Positions 25,430-33,086 of a stretch of DNA of 58,303 nucleotides are shown in pieces (position 1 is the stretch's first letter; the number at the start of each line of letters is the position of its first letter). Made by a program: the position numbers and the translations under genes. Below the pieces are notes generated by a model that saw only the letters and a program-made list of their open reading frames with translations, did no database searches and was not told the origin of the DNA. Origin of the DNA: Metabacillus niabensis (lineage in GTDB: Bacteria; Bacillota; Bacilli; Bacillales; Bacillaceae); contig NZ_CADEPK010000032.1 in assembly GCF_902829255.1 (NCBI RefSeq), forward strand, positions 1 to 58,303, written 5' to 3'.

Positions 25430-26206
25430 ATGAGTTCAATTACAGAAAAGGCAATTGCGAATGTGCCGGCAATTTCTATTACTGGATTGTCAAAATCATT
25501 TTTAAACAATCATCATTATGTACTTGAGGATGTGAATTTATCAATTGGAAAAGGAGAATTTTTTATTTTACTAGGGCCGAGTGGCTGTGGGAAATCTACG
25601 TTACTGTCGATGATTGCTGGTTTTATTCAAAAAACTTCAGGTGAGCTTATTGTTGATAATGAAGAGGTTAGCAAGCCGGGGAGAAACCGGGGAGTGGTGT
25701 TCCAACAAGCAGATGCAGCGCTTTTTCCTTGGTTAACCGTAAGAGAAAATGTTGAGTTTGGCTTAAAAATGAAAAAAACGCCAAAGTCAATTCGTCACGA
25801 AACATCAGCTTATTTTATTGAGCTAGTTGGCTTGAAAGGACATGAGCAAAAGTTTCCGAAGGAGTTATCAGGAGGAATGAAGCAACGTGTTCAATTAGCA
25901 AGGGTGTTAGCGAATGACCCTGACATTTTATTAATGGATGAACCGTTCGGTGCTCTTGATGCTATGACTCGTCGAACAATGCAAACTGAGCTTGTACGAA
26001 TATGGAAGGAAACGAACAAAACGATTATTTTCGTCACTCATGATATTCAAGAAGCTCTATTGTTAGGTGAACGAATTGGTGTGATGTCAATAGGACCATC
26101 ATCAAAAATTGAGACGATTTATTCGATTCCTTTACCATATCCTAGACAGTTTACCAATAAAGAGTTTAATACGTATTATCAAAAGATACAAAACCATTTT
26201 GATTGA
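25430..26206 (+). CDS. ABC transporter ATPase (SsuB/TauB/AtsC-like)
   Basis: The cytoplasmic ATPase of the sulfonate/sulfate-ester importer, 258 residues. It has Walker A GPSGCGKST, a Q-loop at FQQ, the signature LSGGMKQR, Walker B ILLMDEP and the switch His in FVTHD. ATG 25430 sits just after AAGGATGA, 17 bp from the previous stop. Its end overlaps the region of the next gene's ribosome site. It probably also serves the second binding protein at 29713, which has no ATPase of its own. Confidence 0.93.
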   Translation: MSSITEKAIANVPAISITGLSKSFLNNHHYVLEDVNLSIGKGEFFILLGPSGCGKSTLLSMIAGFIQKTSGELIVDNEEVSKPGRNRGVVFQQADAALFPWLTVRENVEFGLKMKKTPKSIRHETSAYFIELVGLKGHEQKFPKELSGGMKQRVQLARVLANDPDILLMDEPFGALDAMTRRTMQTELVRIWKETNKTIIFVTHDIQEALLLGERIGVMSIGPSSKIETIYSIPLPYPRQFTNKEFNTYYQKIQNHFD

Positions 26207-26220
26207 AGGGGGGATATAAA

Positions 26221-27048
26221 GTGAGTGTAGTAAATAGTGAAGTCGTAAAAAAAGAGGTAGCTTATCCAAAAAAGAAACCACAATTTCAGACGATTATCAG
26301 CAGGTTATTAAGGACTGGGGTAATTCCCTGGGCAATTGTACTAATCATTTGGTCATTAGCAGCTAGTATGTCGGATCCACAGTTTCTACCTGGGCCGATA
26401 GCGGTGTGGCAGGGTGCGTTGGATTTGACCCAGGATGGCTCTCTATTCTTGTATATGTGGGTAAGCTTCCTAAGGGTTATTTCTGGATGGCTGCTAGGAA
26501 ATATTGTTGCGATTCCAATAGGTTTATTGATTGGAAGAATACCAGTATTAAGAGCTCTCGTTGACCCGATAATTAATTTTGTTCGTTTTATTCCTCCGCT
26601 TGCTTTTATTACATTATTCATGCTCTGGTTTGGCATTGGTGAACAATCGAAAATATTTTTAATCATGTATGCAACATTTTTCATTGTTACGATTAACACA
26701 ATTACGGGTGTGCAGGCAGTGGAAGAGGATAAAATTCGTTCAGCCAGGAGTATGGGGGCATCTGAAACTCAGATCATGTTTCATGTCATCATTCCTGCAA
26801 CACTTCCTTACATATTCACAGGTGCGAAATTAGCAATGGGCTCTTCCTTTATGGCTATCGTAGGTGCTGAGATGGTTGCGGCCAATGAAGGGATTGGCTA
26901 TATGATTTGGAATGCGAGATTGTATTTTAAAACCGATTGGATATTTGTAGGACTCGTCATTTTAGGATTAATGGGATTTATTATGGACCGCTTATTTAAT
27001 CAATTCGGAAAAGTGTTGCTAAAGCGATATAACGTAGTGAAGGAATAG
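26221..27048 (+). CDS. ABC transporter permease (SsuC/TauC/AtsB-like)
   Basis: The membrane subunit of the importer, about 275 residues with six helices. The BPD EAA-type loop is EDKIRSARSMGASETQIMFHVIIPATLPYIF. GTG 26221 is preferred because GGGGGG lies 7 bases upstream; the in-frame TTG at 26203 overlaps the ATPase stop. The sulfatase follows after 17 bp. A Lys/Val-rich N-terminus precedes the first helix. Confidence 0.9.
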   Translation: MSVVNSEVVKKEVAYPKKKPQFQTIISRLLRTGVIPWAIVLIIWSLAASMSDPQFLPGPIAVWQGALDLTQDGSLFLYMWVSFLRVISGWLLGNIVAIPIGLLIGRIPVLRALVDPIINFVRFIPPLAFITLFMLWFGIGEQSKIFLIMYATFFIVTINTITGVQAVEEDKIRSARSMGASETQIMFHVIIPATLPYIFTGAKLAMGSSFMAIVGAEMVAANEGIGYMIWNARLYFKTDWIFVGLVILGLMGFIMDRLFNQFGKVLLKRYNVVKE

Positions 27049-27065
27049 AAGGGAAGAGGACGAAA

Positions 27066-29321
27066 ATGAGTATATATCAAGATGAAAAATTTCAAGGTAA
27101 AATCGGAAAAACTATTGACGATTCGATTCCATGGTGGCCATTAGCAGAAGAATCCTCGGAAAAAAAGCCGAATGTTGTTGTTATTCTATTAGATGATCTT
27201 GGCTTTTCACAGCTAGGTTGCTATGGATCGAGCATTTCAACACCTGCAATCGATCGATTAGCTTCAGAAGGACTTCGATATAATAATTTTCATACAACCG
27301 CGATTTGCTCTCCGACAAGAGCGGCTCTATTAACAGGAAGAAATCCACATTCTGTCGGCGTGTCTTTTGTATCAGAATATGATAGTGGATTTCCACATAG
27401 CCGAGGGAAAGTCAGAAAGGATAGTGCATTGTTAAGCGAGGTTCTTGTTGATAGAGGCTACAATACATTTGCAGTTGGAAAATGGCATTTAGCACCTGGG
27501 AAGGAGCAAACAAATAGCGGACCGTTTGATAATTGGCCATTAGGTCGTGGATTTGAGAAGTTTTATGGATTTCTTCCAGGTGCTACGAATCAGTGGAATC
27601 CTGACCTAGTTGAGGATAATCATCGCATCCGTCAGCCAAAACCTGCAGAAGAAGGCTACCATATAACAGAAGATTTAACAGACAGAGCAATAACATATAT
27701 TAAAAATCAAACCTCTGAATCTCCTAATAAGCCATTTTTTCTCTATTTAGCGTATGGAGCTCCACATGCTCCACACCATGCTCCTGAGGAATTTATTGCT
27801 AATTATAAAGGGAAGTTTGACAAAGGCTGGGATGTGATTCGAGAAGAATGGTTTACAAACCAAAAAAAGCTTGGCCTTGTTCCACAGGATGCGGTTTTAC
27901 CAGAGCGAAACCCAGATATAAAAGCATGGGACGATTTATCCGCAGAGGAGAAAAGGCTTTATGCACGATTACAAGAAGCCTTTGCCGGATTTTTAGAGCA
28001 TACAGACTATCATATTGGCCGATTTATTTCGTTTCTGGATGAAATTAATCGCTTAGAGGATACCCTTGTCATACTTTTATCAGATAATGGAGCATGTGCG
28101 ATGGGGGGAGAAGAAGGGACAGTGAATTCGTGGCACGGTGGCGGTGAGTCATTGGAAGCAAAATTAGCACGATTAAATGAAATTGGTAGTCCTAAAGCAA
28201 ATAATCATTACCCAAAGGGCTGGGCTTATGCTGGAAATACTCCGCTTAAATGGTATAAATCCTATGTGCATGAAGGTGGAATTAGAGATCCGTTAATCAT
28301 TCGATATCCGAAAAAAATTAAAGACCCTGGTACGGTTAGAACACAATACCATCATGTAACAGACATTGTTCCGACGGTGTTAGAGTTATTGGATTTAGAT
28401 ATGCCAAATTATTTAAAAGGCATTAAGCAGCAACCTGTTCATGGCACGAGTATGCTTTATACATTTGAAAAGAATGATAAGACCCGTAAAACAACACAAT
28501 ACTATGAAATGATAGGGAATCGAGGAATTTGGCATAATGGCTGGAAGGCGGTATCTGCGCATACTCCTAATGGGGATTTTGAGCATGATGAATGGGAATT
28601 ATACCATACTGATACAGATTTTACCGAAACAAATAACCTAGCAGAAATTTATCCTGAAAAACTGCAGGAATTAATCGAGCTTTGGTGGCAGGAGGCTGAA
28701 AACTATGGAGTCTTTCCACTCGATGGTCGAACGCTTGATAAAAAGCTAGCGGGATTGAAAAAAGTTAAAACAACAGAGGTTGAACCATCATTTAAAGTGT
28801 ACTATCCATCACGGGCACCCTTCCACGGTTCAGTAGCACCTGATTTGCGGAATAAGGATTTTGACATTACTGCCGAAGTAAGAATAACTGATGATACAGA
28901 AGGGGTAATTTTAGCTCACGGTGAAAACAGTGGGGGGATAAGCATCTTTATTCAGGGTGGTAAATTACATTTTTACTATAATCATAAAAATATTGATAAA
29001 TATCTCGTACGTTCTGATAAAAGGCTTTTATCAGGTGATCATCATTTGAAGATACGACATCATAAACGAAAAGACGATCAAGGTATGATTCGTTTATATG
29101 CAAATGATGAACTTATTGGTGAGGGGATAATCGGTCATATTCACGATTTAGGCTTTTTTAATGGCTTGTATCACGTTGGATATAATGAATTAAGCTATAT
29201 CACGCCATATTACAAGGAGCCTTTTTCATTAGGAGATCAGTTAAAAAAATTAAAAATTATTACAGGCTCCTATGAAAAGGATTTACAGGAAGTGATTGAA
29301 AAAGAGCTCGCAATTGAGTGA
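27066..29321 (+). CDS. atsA: Arylsulfatase, Cys-type (AtsA-like)
   Basis: Hydrolyses sulfate esters to release sulfate, using a formylglycine made after translation. It has 751 residues, large for the family but like bacterial AtsA-type enzymes with a C-terminal extension. The modification motif is C81-S-P-T-R in HTTAICSPTRAALLTGR. Metal ligands are in VVILLDDLGFSQLGCYG and LSDNGACAMGG, and other active-site residues in VGKWHL. A beta-rich domain (about 575-735) follows. There is no signal peptide, so it should be cytoplasmic, matching a preceding importer. ATG 27066 follows GGGAAGAGGA. The FGE at 31832 is the likely maturase. A strong terminator follows. Confidence 0.93.
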   Translation: MSIYQDEKFQGKIGKTIDDSIPWWPLAEESSEKKPNVVVILLDDLGFSQLGCYGSSISTPAIDRLASEGLRYNNFHTTAICSPTRAALLTGRNPHSVGVSFVSEYDSGFPHSRGKVRKDSALLSEVLVDRGYNTFAVGKWHLAPGKEQTNSGPFDNWPLGRGFEKFYGFLPGATNQWNPDLVEDNHRIRQPKPAEEGYHITEDLTDRAITYIKNQTSESPNKPFFLYLAYGAPHAPHHAPEEFIANYKGKFDKGWDVIREEWFTNQKKLGLVPQDAVLPERNPDIKAWDDLSAEEKRLYARLQEAFAGFLEHTDYHIGRFISFLDEINRLEDTLVILLSDNGACAMGGEEGTVNSWHGGGESLEAKLARLNEIGSPKANNHYPKGWAYAGNTPLKWYKSYVHEGGIRDPLIIRYPKKIKDPGTVRTQYHHVTDIVPTVLELLDLDMPNYLKGIKQQPVHGTSMLYTFEKNDKTRKTTQYYEMIGNRGIWHNGWKAVSAHTPNGDFEHDEWELYHTDTDFTETNNLAEIYPEKLQELIELWWQEAENYGVFPLDGRTLDKKLAGLKKVKTTEVEPSFKVYYPSRAPFHGSVAPDLRNKDFDITAEVRITDDTEGVILAHGENSGGISIFIQGGKLHFYYNHKNIDKYLVRSDKRLLSGDHHLKIRHHKRKDDQGMIRLYANDELIGEGIIGHIHDLGFFNGLYHVGYNELSYITPYYKEPFSLGDQLKKLKIITGSYEKDLQEVIEKELAIE

Positions 29322-29406
29322 TTGATAAACTAATAATGGAACAGAGGCACTAGTAAACCTGAGTATTTATATAGGGGAACATAACATGATAATCGACCGA
29401 ACAATC

Positions 29407-29457
29407 GGAGATTCCACTTGCATTTAATCTTCAATGCAAGTAGAATCTCCATTTTTT
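29407..29457 (+). terminator. Strong terminator after the sulfatase operon
   Basis: An 18-bp stem with one mismatch: GGAGATTCCACTTGCATT (29407-29424) with 29433-29450, a 8-base loop, then ATTTTTTG. It separates the transporter-sulfatase operon from the second leader and binding protein. Confidence 0.9.
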
Positions 29458-29513
29458 GTAGAGTAATGAGAAGTCTACAAATGTAGGTTTGTTATCAAAA
29501 AGAATATATATGT

Positions 29514-29575
29514 CTGATTGGACGACCAAAGGACACGAAAATCTAAATTTCGTGTTCTTAGTCTTTGTTTAGGTA
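29514..29575 (+). promoter_or_regulatory. Structured leader element B (candidate cis-acting RNA)
   Basis: CTGATTGGACGACCAAAGGA (29514-29533) differs from copy A only in the loop base of UUGG-ACNA-CCAA. The following hairpin, AAGGACACGAAA (29529-29540) with TTTCGTGTTCTT (29548-29559), has a largely different sequence but preserved pairing. The 3' box TTTGTTTAGGT is shared with copy A. The T run here is interrupted (AGTCTTTG), so termination should be weaker. The gap 29322-29712 otherwise holds the terminator at 29407 and a repeat at 29617. Confidence 0.6.
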
Positions 29576-29616
29576 ACGATAAAAATCTTAAACCTGCGGG
29601 ATAAGCACTCACGTAT

Positions 29617-29687
29617 CCAGCTTTCAGTGCCTAGCCCGTCTTTGATATAAGCTAAAGGCTGATCAAGGCGCCCTGAGCTTTTGTTCA
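29617..29687 (+). repeat. Bacillus-type intergenic hairpin repeat
   Basis: CCAGCTTTCAGTGCCTAGCC at the left and AAGGCGCCCTGAGCTTTTG at the right can form an imperfect stem. This pattern (AGCTTCAGCGCCTAGCC, then AAGGCGCTTGAGCTTTTGTTC) is one I recall from intergenic repeats in Bacillus-group genomes. It separates leader element B from its gene. Confidence 0.5.
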
Positions 29688-29712
29688 TGAAACGAATTAG
29701 GAGGGAGCATTA

Positions 29713-30729
29713 TTGAGAAATTACTTATTTAAAATTGTCGCTTTCTTGATTGTTCTAGTATTAGCCGGTTGTGCAACAAGTAATGGGGAAACGATTTCGA
29801 GTTCAGCAAGCGAAGGAAGTAAAACGAGCCAAGTTAGGTTTGGGATCGATGCGGGAATTTCAACACTTCCATTTAGAGTATCAGAGGAACAAGGCTATTT
29901 TGAAAAATATAGCTTAGAGCCAACGATAGCTAGCTTTGCCTATGGAATAGATACGATTAATGCACTTTTTACGGAGCAAACGGATACAGGGTTTGCAGCA
30001 GATTATGCATTATTAAATTCATTAGGAAAAGGAGATTTAGTTATTCTCGGGACGATTACTAGAGGAACTGAACAATCCAATCAAGATATCACACTTTTAG
30101 TAAATGGAAATATACAATCTGCTCAGGATTTAAAAGGAAAAAGGTTAGGTGTTGCTAAAGGAACCGTCTATGAATATATTTGGGCCAAATATTTAGAGAA
30201 AAATAAGATTGCTGAAAAGGATATCAAATTTGTTCCTTACAGCTCGCCTGATGAAGCGATCATAGGAATGAAGAATGGTGATATTGATGCAGTTTGGGGA
30301 GGTGGTGCACTAAATGAAAAATTTAAAAGTATTGAGGGGGTGAGGCAAATTGACGACTTAAATGGGGCAGGTGTCTCTATCAATCTTTATCTACTTGCAA
30401 ATAAATCATATGTTACGAAGAATCCAAAAAATATCGAAAATGTGTTAAAGGCTTTAAGTGAAGGGATTGAGTACATCCAATCAAATAAAAAGGAAGCAGC
30501 AAAAATCGCGTATAAACAAATCAAGCTACCCGAAGCTGACGTGCTACGTGATTTAGAACATACGAACTACGTACTTGGTTTTACAAATGAAGATGTTTTG
30601 CATCTTGAGGAAATGAAAGAATGGCTAGAAAAAAGAGGCACATTAACTGATAAATATGAAGTGAAAGAGAAGCTCTATATCGAGCCGCTAAGAAATGCTT
30701 TACCTGAAGCTGTGACATATGAAGAATAA
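29713..30729 (+). CDS. Sulfonate/sulfate-ester ABC transporter binding lipoprotein 2
   Basis: A paralogue of the lipoprotein at 24399, 338 residues, lipobox LAG-C20. The same landmarks appear in order: VRFGIDAGISTLPFRVSEEQGYF, TGFAADYALLNSLGKGD, LKGKRLGVAKGTVYEYIW, SSPDEAIIGMKNGDIDAVWGGG and RDLEHTNYVLGFTNEDV. The start is TTG 29713, after AGGAGGGAG. It has no ATPase or permease next to it and probably shares those at 25430-27048, adding a second substrate range. It is followed after about 110 bp by the AtsK-like dioxygenase, so alkyl sulfates are a plausible cargo (inference). A recent duplication is likely because the leader was duplicated with it. Confidence 0.88.
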   Translation: MRNYLFKIVAFLIVLVLAGCATSNGETISSSASEGSKTSQVRFGIDAGISTLPFRVSEEQGYFEKYSLEPTIASFAYGIDTINALFTEQTDTGFAADYALLNSLGKGDLVILGTITRGTEQSNQDITLLVNGNIQSAQDLKGKRLGVAKGTVYEYIWAKYLEKNKIAEKDIKFVPYSSPDEAIIGMKNGDIDAVWGGGALNEKFKSIEGVRQIDDLNGAGVSINLYLLANKSYVTKNPKNIENVLKALSEGIEYIQSNKKEAAKIAYKQIKLPEADVLRDLEHTNYVLGFTNEDVLHLEEMKEWLEKRGTLTDKYEVKEKLYIEPLRNALPEAVTYEE

Positions 30730-30838
30730 CGAAAAAGATTACATTTTCACCAAACGAAATAAGAAGCAATTTAGTTTGAGGGGTATTTGAAAAATCTAAC
30801 TCGGCTATGAGTTAAGTAAACATGGGAGGAAGTTTAAA

Positions 30839-31729
30839 ATGACAACAATTCAAACAGAAGGAATCAAGGTATTACCTGTTGCAGGGAGAATCGGAGCAGA
30901 GGTTCAAGGAGTTAAATTAAGTGGTGACATTCATCCATCAGTCTTTGAAACAATAAAAGCTGCTTTAGATGAATACAAGGTTTTATTTTTTAAAGGTCAG
31001 AACCATTTAGATGATGCAAGCCAGGAGGAATTTGCAAAGCGACTAGGTGCACCATATGCACATCCAACTGTACCTGTAAAAGAAAATTCAAACTACATCT
31101 TTGAGCTTGATTCAGAGCATGGTGCAAAAGCAAATAATTGGCATACAGATGTAACATTTGTACCTGAAGTTCCGAAGTACTCTATATTAAGAGGCGTCAC
31201 AATCCCTAGTGTAGGTGGTGATACCGTTTGGGCTAATACTAATACAGCTTATGAGGATTTGCCAAAGGGCTTGCAAAAGCTAGCGGATGAGTTATGGGCG
31301 ATTCATACGAATGAATATGATTACGCACAATTTAAGCAATATGTGAGTGAAGCTGATGAAGTGAAAAAGAAATACCGTGAAATCTTTGAATCTACTAAAT
31401 ATAAAACAAGACATCCAGTTGTTCATGTTCATGCCGAGACTGGGAAAAAGCATCTTTTACTTGGCGGCTTTGCTGGGAAAATTGAAGGGTATTCAACAAG
31501 TGAATCTGAACGGTTATTAAGCATCTTTGATAGCTATGTTACTCGTTTGGAAAATACTGTACGTTGGCGGTGGACAGAAGGGGATGTAGTTATTTGGGAT
31601 AACTTAGCAACACAGCATTACGCAATCGCTGATTATGATGAGCACCGTGTCGTTCGCCGTGTTACTGTAGGGAAAAACGTTCCAGTTAATCAGAGCAATG
31701 AAGCTAGTTCATTAATTTCAAAAAAATAG
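30839..31729 (+). CDS. atsK: AtsK-like alkylsulfatase (Fe(II)/2-oxoglutarate dioxygenase, TauD family)
   Basis: Oxidises alkyl sulfate esters with 2-oxoglutarate and oxygen, giving an aldehyde and sulfate. It has 296 residues. The iron facial triad is H102-x-D104 (NNWHTDVTF) and H260 (ATQHYAIADY), with the 2-oxoglutarate Arg in HRVVRRVTV. Many segments match my memory of Pseudomonas putida AtsK more than TauD: PVAGRIGAEVQGVKLS, FAKRLGAPYAHPTVPV, GDTVWANTNTAYEDLP and VTRLENTVRWRW. ATG 30839 has GGGAGGAAG 7 bases upstream. A terminator follows. The exact alkyl chain preference cannot be read from sequence. Confidence 0.9.
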   Translation: MTTIQTEGIKVLPVAGRIGAEVQGVKLSGDIHPSVFETIKAALDEYKVLFFKGQNHLDDASQEEFAKRLGAPYAHPTVPVKENSNYIFELDSEHGAKANNWHTDVTFVPEVPKYSILRGVTIPSVGGDTVWANTNTAYEDLPKGLQKLADELWAIHTNEYDYAQFKQYVSEADEVKKKYREIFESTKYKTRHPVVHVHAETGKKHLLLGGFAGKIEGYSTSESERLLSIFDSYVTRLENTVRWRWTEGDVVIWDNLATQHYAIADYDEHRVVRRVTVGKNVPVNQSNEASSLISKK

Positions 31730-31743
31730 GAAGAAATCATTAC

Positions 31744-31783
31744 AACGAAAAAGCTGTCGTCCTATCGGCAGTTTTTTCGTTCA
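31744..31783 (+). terminator. Terminator after the dioxygenase
   Basis: AACGAAAAAGCTGTCG (31744-31759) pairs with 31766-31781 with two G.U pairs; a 6-base loop and internal T6 run. Roughly symmetric, so it could act in both directions. Confidence 0.8.
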
Positions 31784-31831
31784 TTTTAGCTGATTAAACC
31801 TTTTATCTATAAACAAAGGAGTGGATTTTAT

Positions 31832-32770
31832 TTGAAGGCAAATCTGAATCAATCTTGCTGTTCTCTTTCTAGACATGAACCGAATCAATTGGAGGAAATA
31901 AATGTGAAGCAAAATCCAGTTTTTCAAAAAGAAAAGATGGTGTTGCTACCAGGTGGGGAGTTTTTACTCGGCTCGAACGATAGTGAAAGCTCTGTGGAGG
32001 ATGGAGAGACAGTCCGTCGCAAAGTCACAATAAACTCCTTTTATATGGATAAGTATGCGGTCACAAATGAACAGTTCTCTCAATTTATTAAGGAAACAGG
32101 CTATGTAACGGAAGCAGAAAGATATGGCTGGTCTTTTGTTTTTTATTCATTCATTCGTGACATTGATGAATCAGATTTATTAGGTTCTTCGCCACATACA
32201 CCGTGGTGGCAAGCAGTGAATGGAGCGAATTGGAAATATCCTGAGGGGAGGAATTCATCAATTGCAAATCGACTAAGACATCCAGTTGTTCATGTTTCAT
32301 GGAATGATGCAAAGGCATATGCAAATTGGGCAGGAAAGCGCCTCCCAACTGAGGCTGAATGGGAATACGCTGCTGCTAGTGGAGTGATTGATCGTACATA
32401 CCCGTGGGGAAACGAATTGTATTTAAATGGAATACATCATTGCAATATTTGGCAGGGGGAATTTCCGTCGGTAAATAATGGAGATGACGGCTATTATGGA
32501 ACAGCACCTGTTGATAGCTTTGAAGCAAATGACTTTGGTCTTTATAATATGTCAGGAAATGTTTGGGAATGGTGTGAGGACATTTATAGTACTCAGTTTG
32601 CGAGAGAAGCTGTCTTACAGATGGAATCAAATGTGAGGGTTATAAAAGGTGGCTCCTATCTTTGCCACCATTCCTATTGCAATCGGTATCGAATCTCCGC
32701 AAGAACCTTTAATACAGCAAATAGCACGACCGGGCATATGGGATTTAGATGTGCTGCAAATCATTTCTAA
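31832..32770 (+). CDS. Formylglycine-generating enzyme (sulfatase-modifying factor)
   Basis: Converts the Cys of a CxPxR motif in sulfatases to formylglycine, using oxygen and copper. It has 312 residues with the SUMF1 fold: MVLLPGGEFLLGSND, then YAVTNEQFSQFIKETGYVTEAERYGWS, VHVSWNDAKAYANWAGKRLPTEAEWEYAA, and the C-terminal GGSYLCHHSYCNRYRISAR. The catalytic Cys pair is C278 and C283 (human C336/C341 equivalents). The start is TTG 31832, 9 bases after AAAGGAG. Near the N-terminus a CCSLSR peptide resembles the sulfatase motif itself. It completes the sulfatase system; the target should be C81 of the protein at 27066. Confidence 0.93.
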   Translation: MKANLNQSCCSLSRHEPNQLEEINVKQNPVFQKEKMVLLPGGEFLLGSNDSESSVEDGETVRRKVTINSFYMDKYAVTNEQFSQFIKETGYVTEAERYGWSFVFYSFIRDIDESDLLGSSPHTPWWQAVNGANWKYPEGRNSSIANRLRHPVVHVSWNDAKAYANWAGKRLPTEAEWEYAAASGVIDRTYPWGNELYLNGIHHCNIWQGEFPSVNNGDDGYYGTAPVDSFEANDFGLYNMSGNVWEWCEDIYSTQFAREAVLQMESNVRVIKGGSYLCHHSYCNRYRISARTFNTANSTTGHMGFRCAANHF

Positions 32771-32790
32771 GGGGGACTGTCCCCCCTTAG
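32767..32790. other. GC-rich hairpin overlapping the FGE stop codon
   Basis: CTAAGGGGG (32767-32775) pairs exactly with CCCCCTTAG (32782-32790), and the stop codon is inside the stem. There is no T run after it on the plus strand; T-rich sequence lies on the minus-strand side, where no gene approaches. It may act as an mRNA 3' end stabiliser. Confidence 0.5.
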
Positions 32791-32907
32791 CGAAAAATAT
32801 AAAAAAATGAATGGATTTTTCTACTAAATAGAACATGGATTTACTACATTCTTTTCATTTAAACTTAGAGGAAAGAATCATTCTATGTCCTGTTCATTAC
32901 AACAATT

Positions 32908-32922
32908 ATGGAAGCGCTTAAA
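32908..32922 (+). promoter_or_regulatory. cre-like site before the GH95 gene
   Basis: ATGGAAGCGCTTAAA matches the cre consensus except for one fixed position and has the central AAGCGCTT palindrome. It lies 165 bp before the GH95 start. I see no other supported feature in 32771-33086. Confidence 0.4.
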
Positions 32923-33086
32923 ATGGAAGATAGTACTTGAGCTGAATGATAGGCTTTTGTGGCGATATCTAAATACATTTATTGATAGATTAATATGATA
33001 ACTTACAGCAAAGCTTACGAAACATAATATTCATGCATATTTGGCAACAAGTACACTATCATGAATAGTTCGGGGAGGGAAGAAAC

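Noticed and set aside
24399-32770. Sulfatase locus as part of the polysaccharide degradation system
   Set aside because: The transporter is of the sulfonate type, AtsK acts on alkyl esters, and no glycosidase lies within the block; sulfur scavenging fits better.
32767-32790. Intrinsic terminator at the FGE stop
   Set aside because: The stem is strong but has no T run on the coding strand; recorded only as a hairpin.
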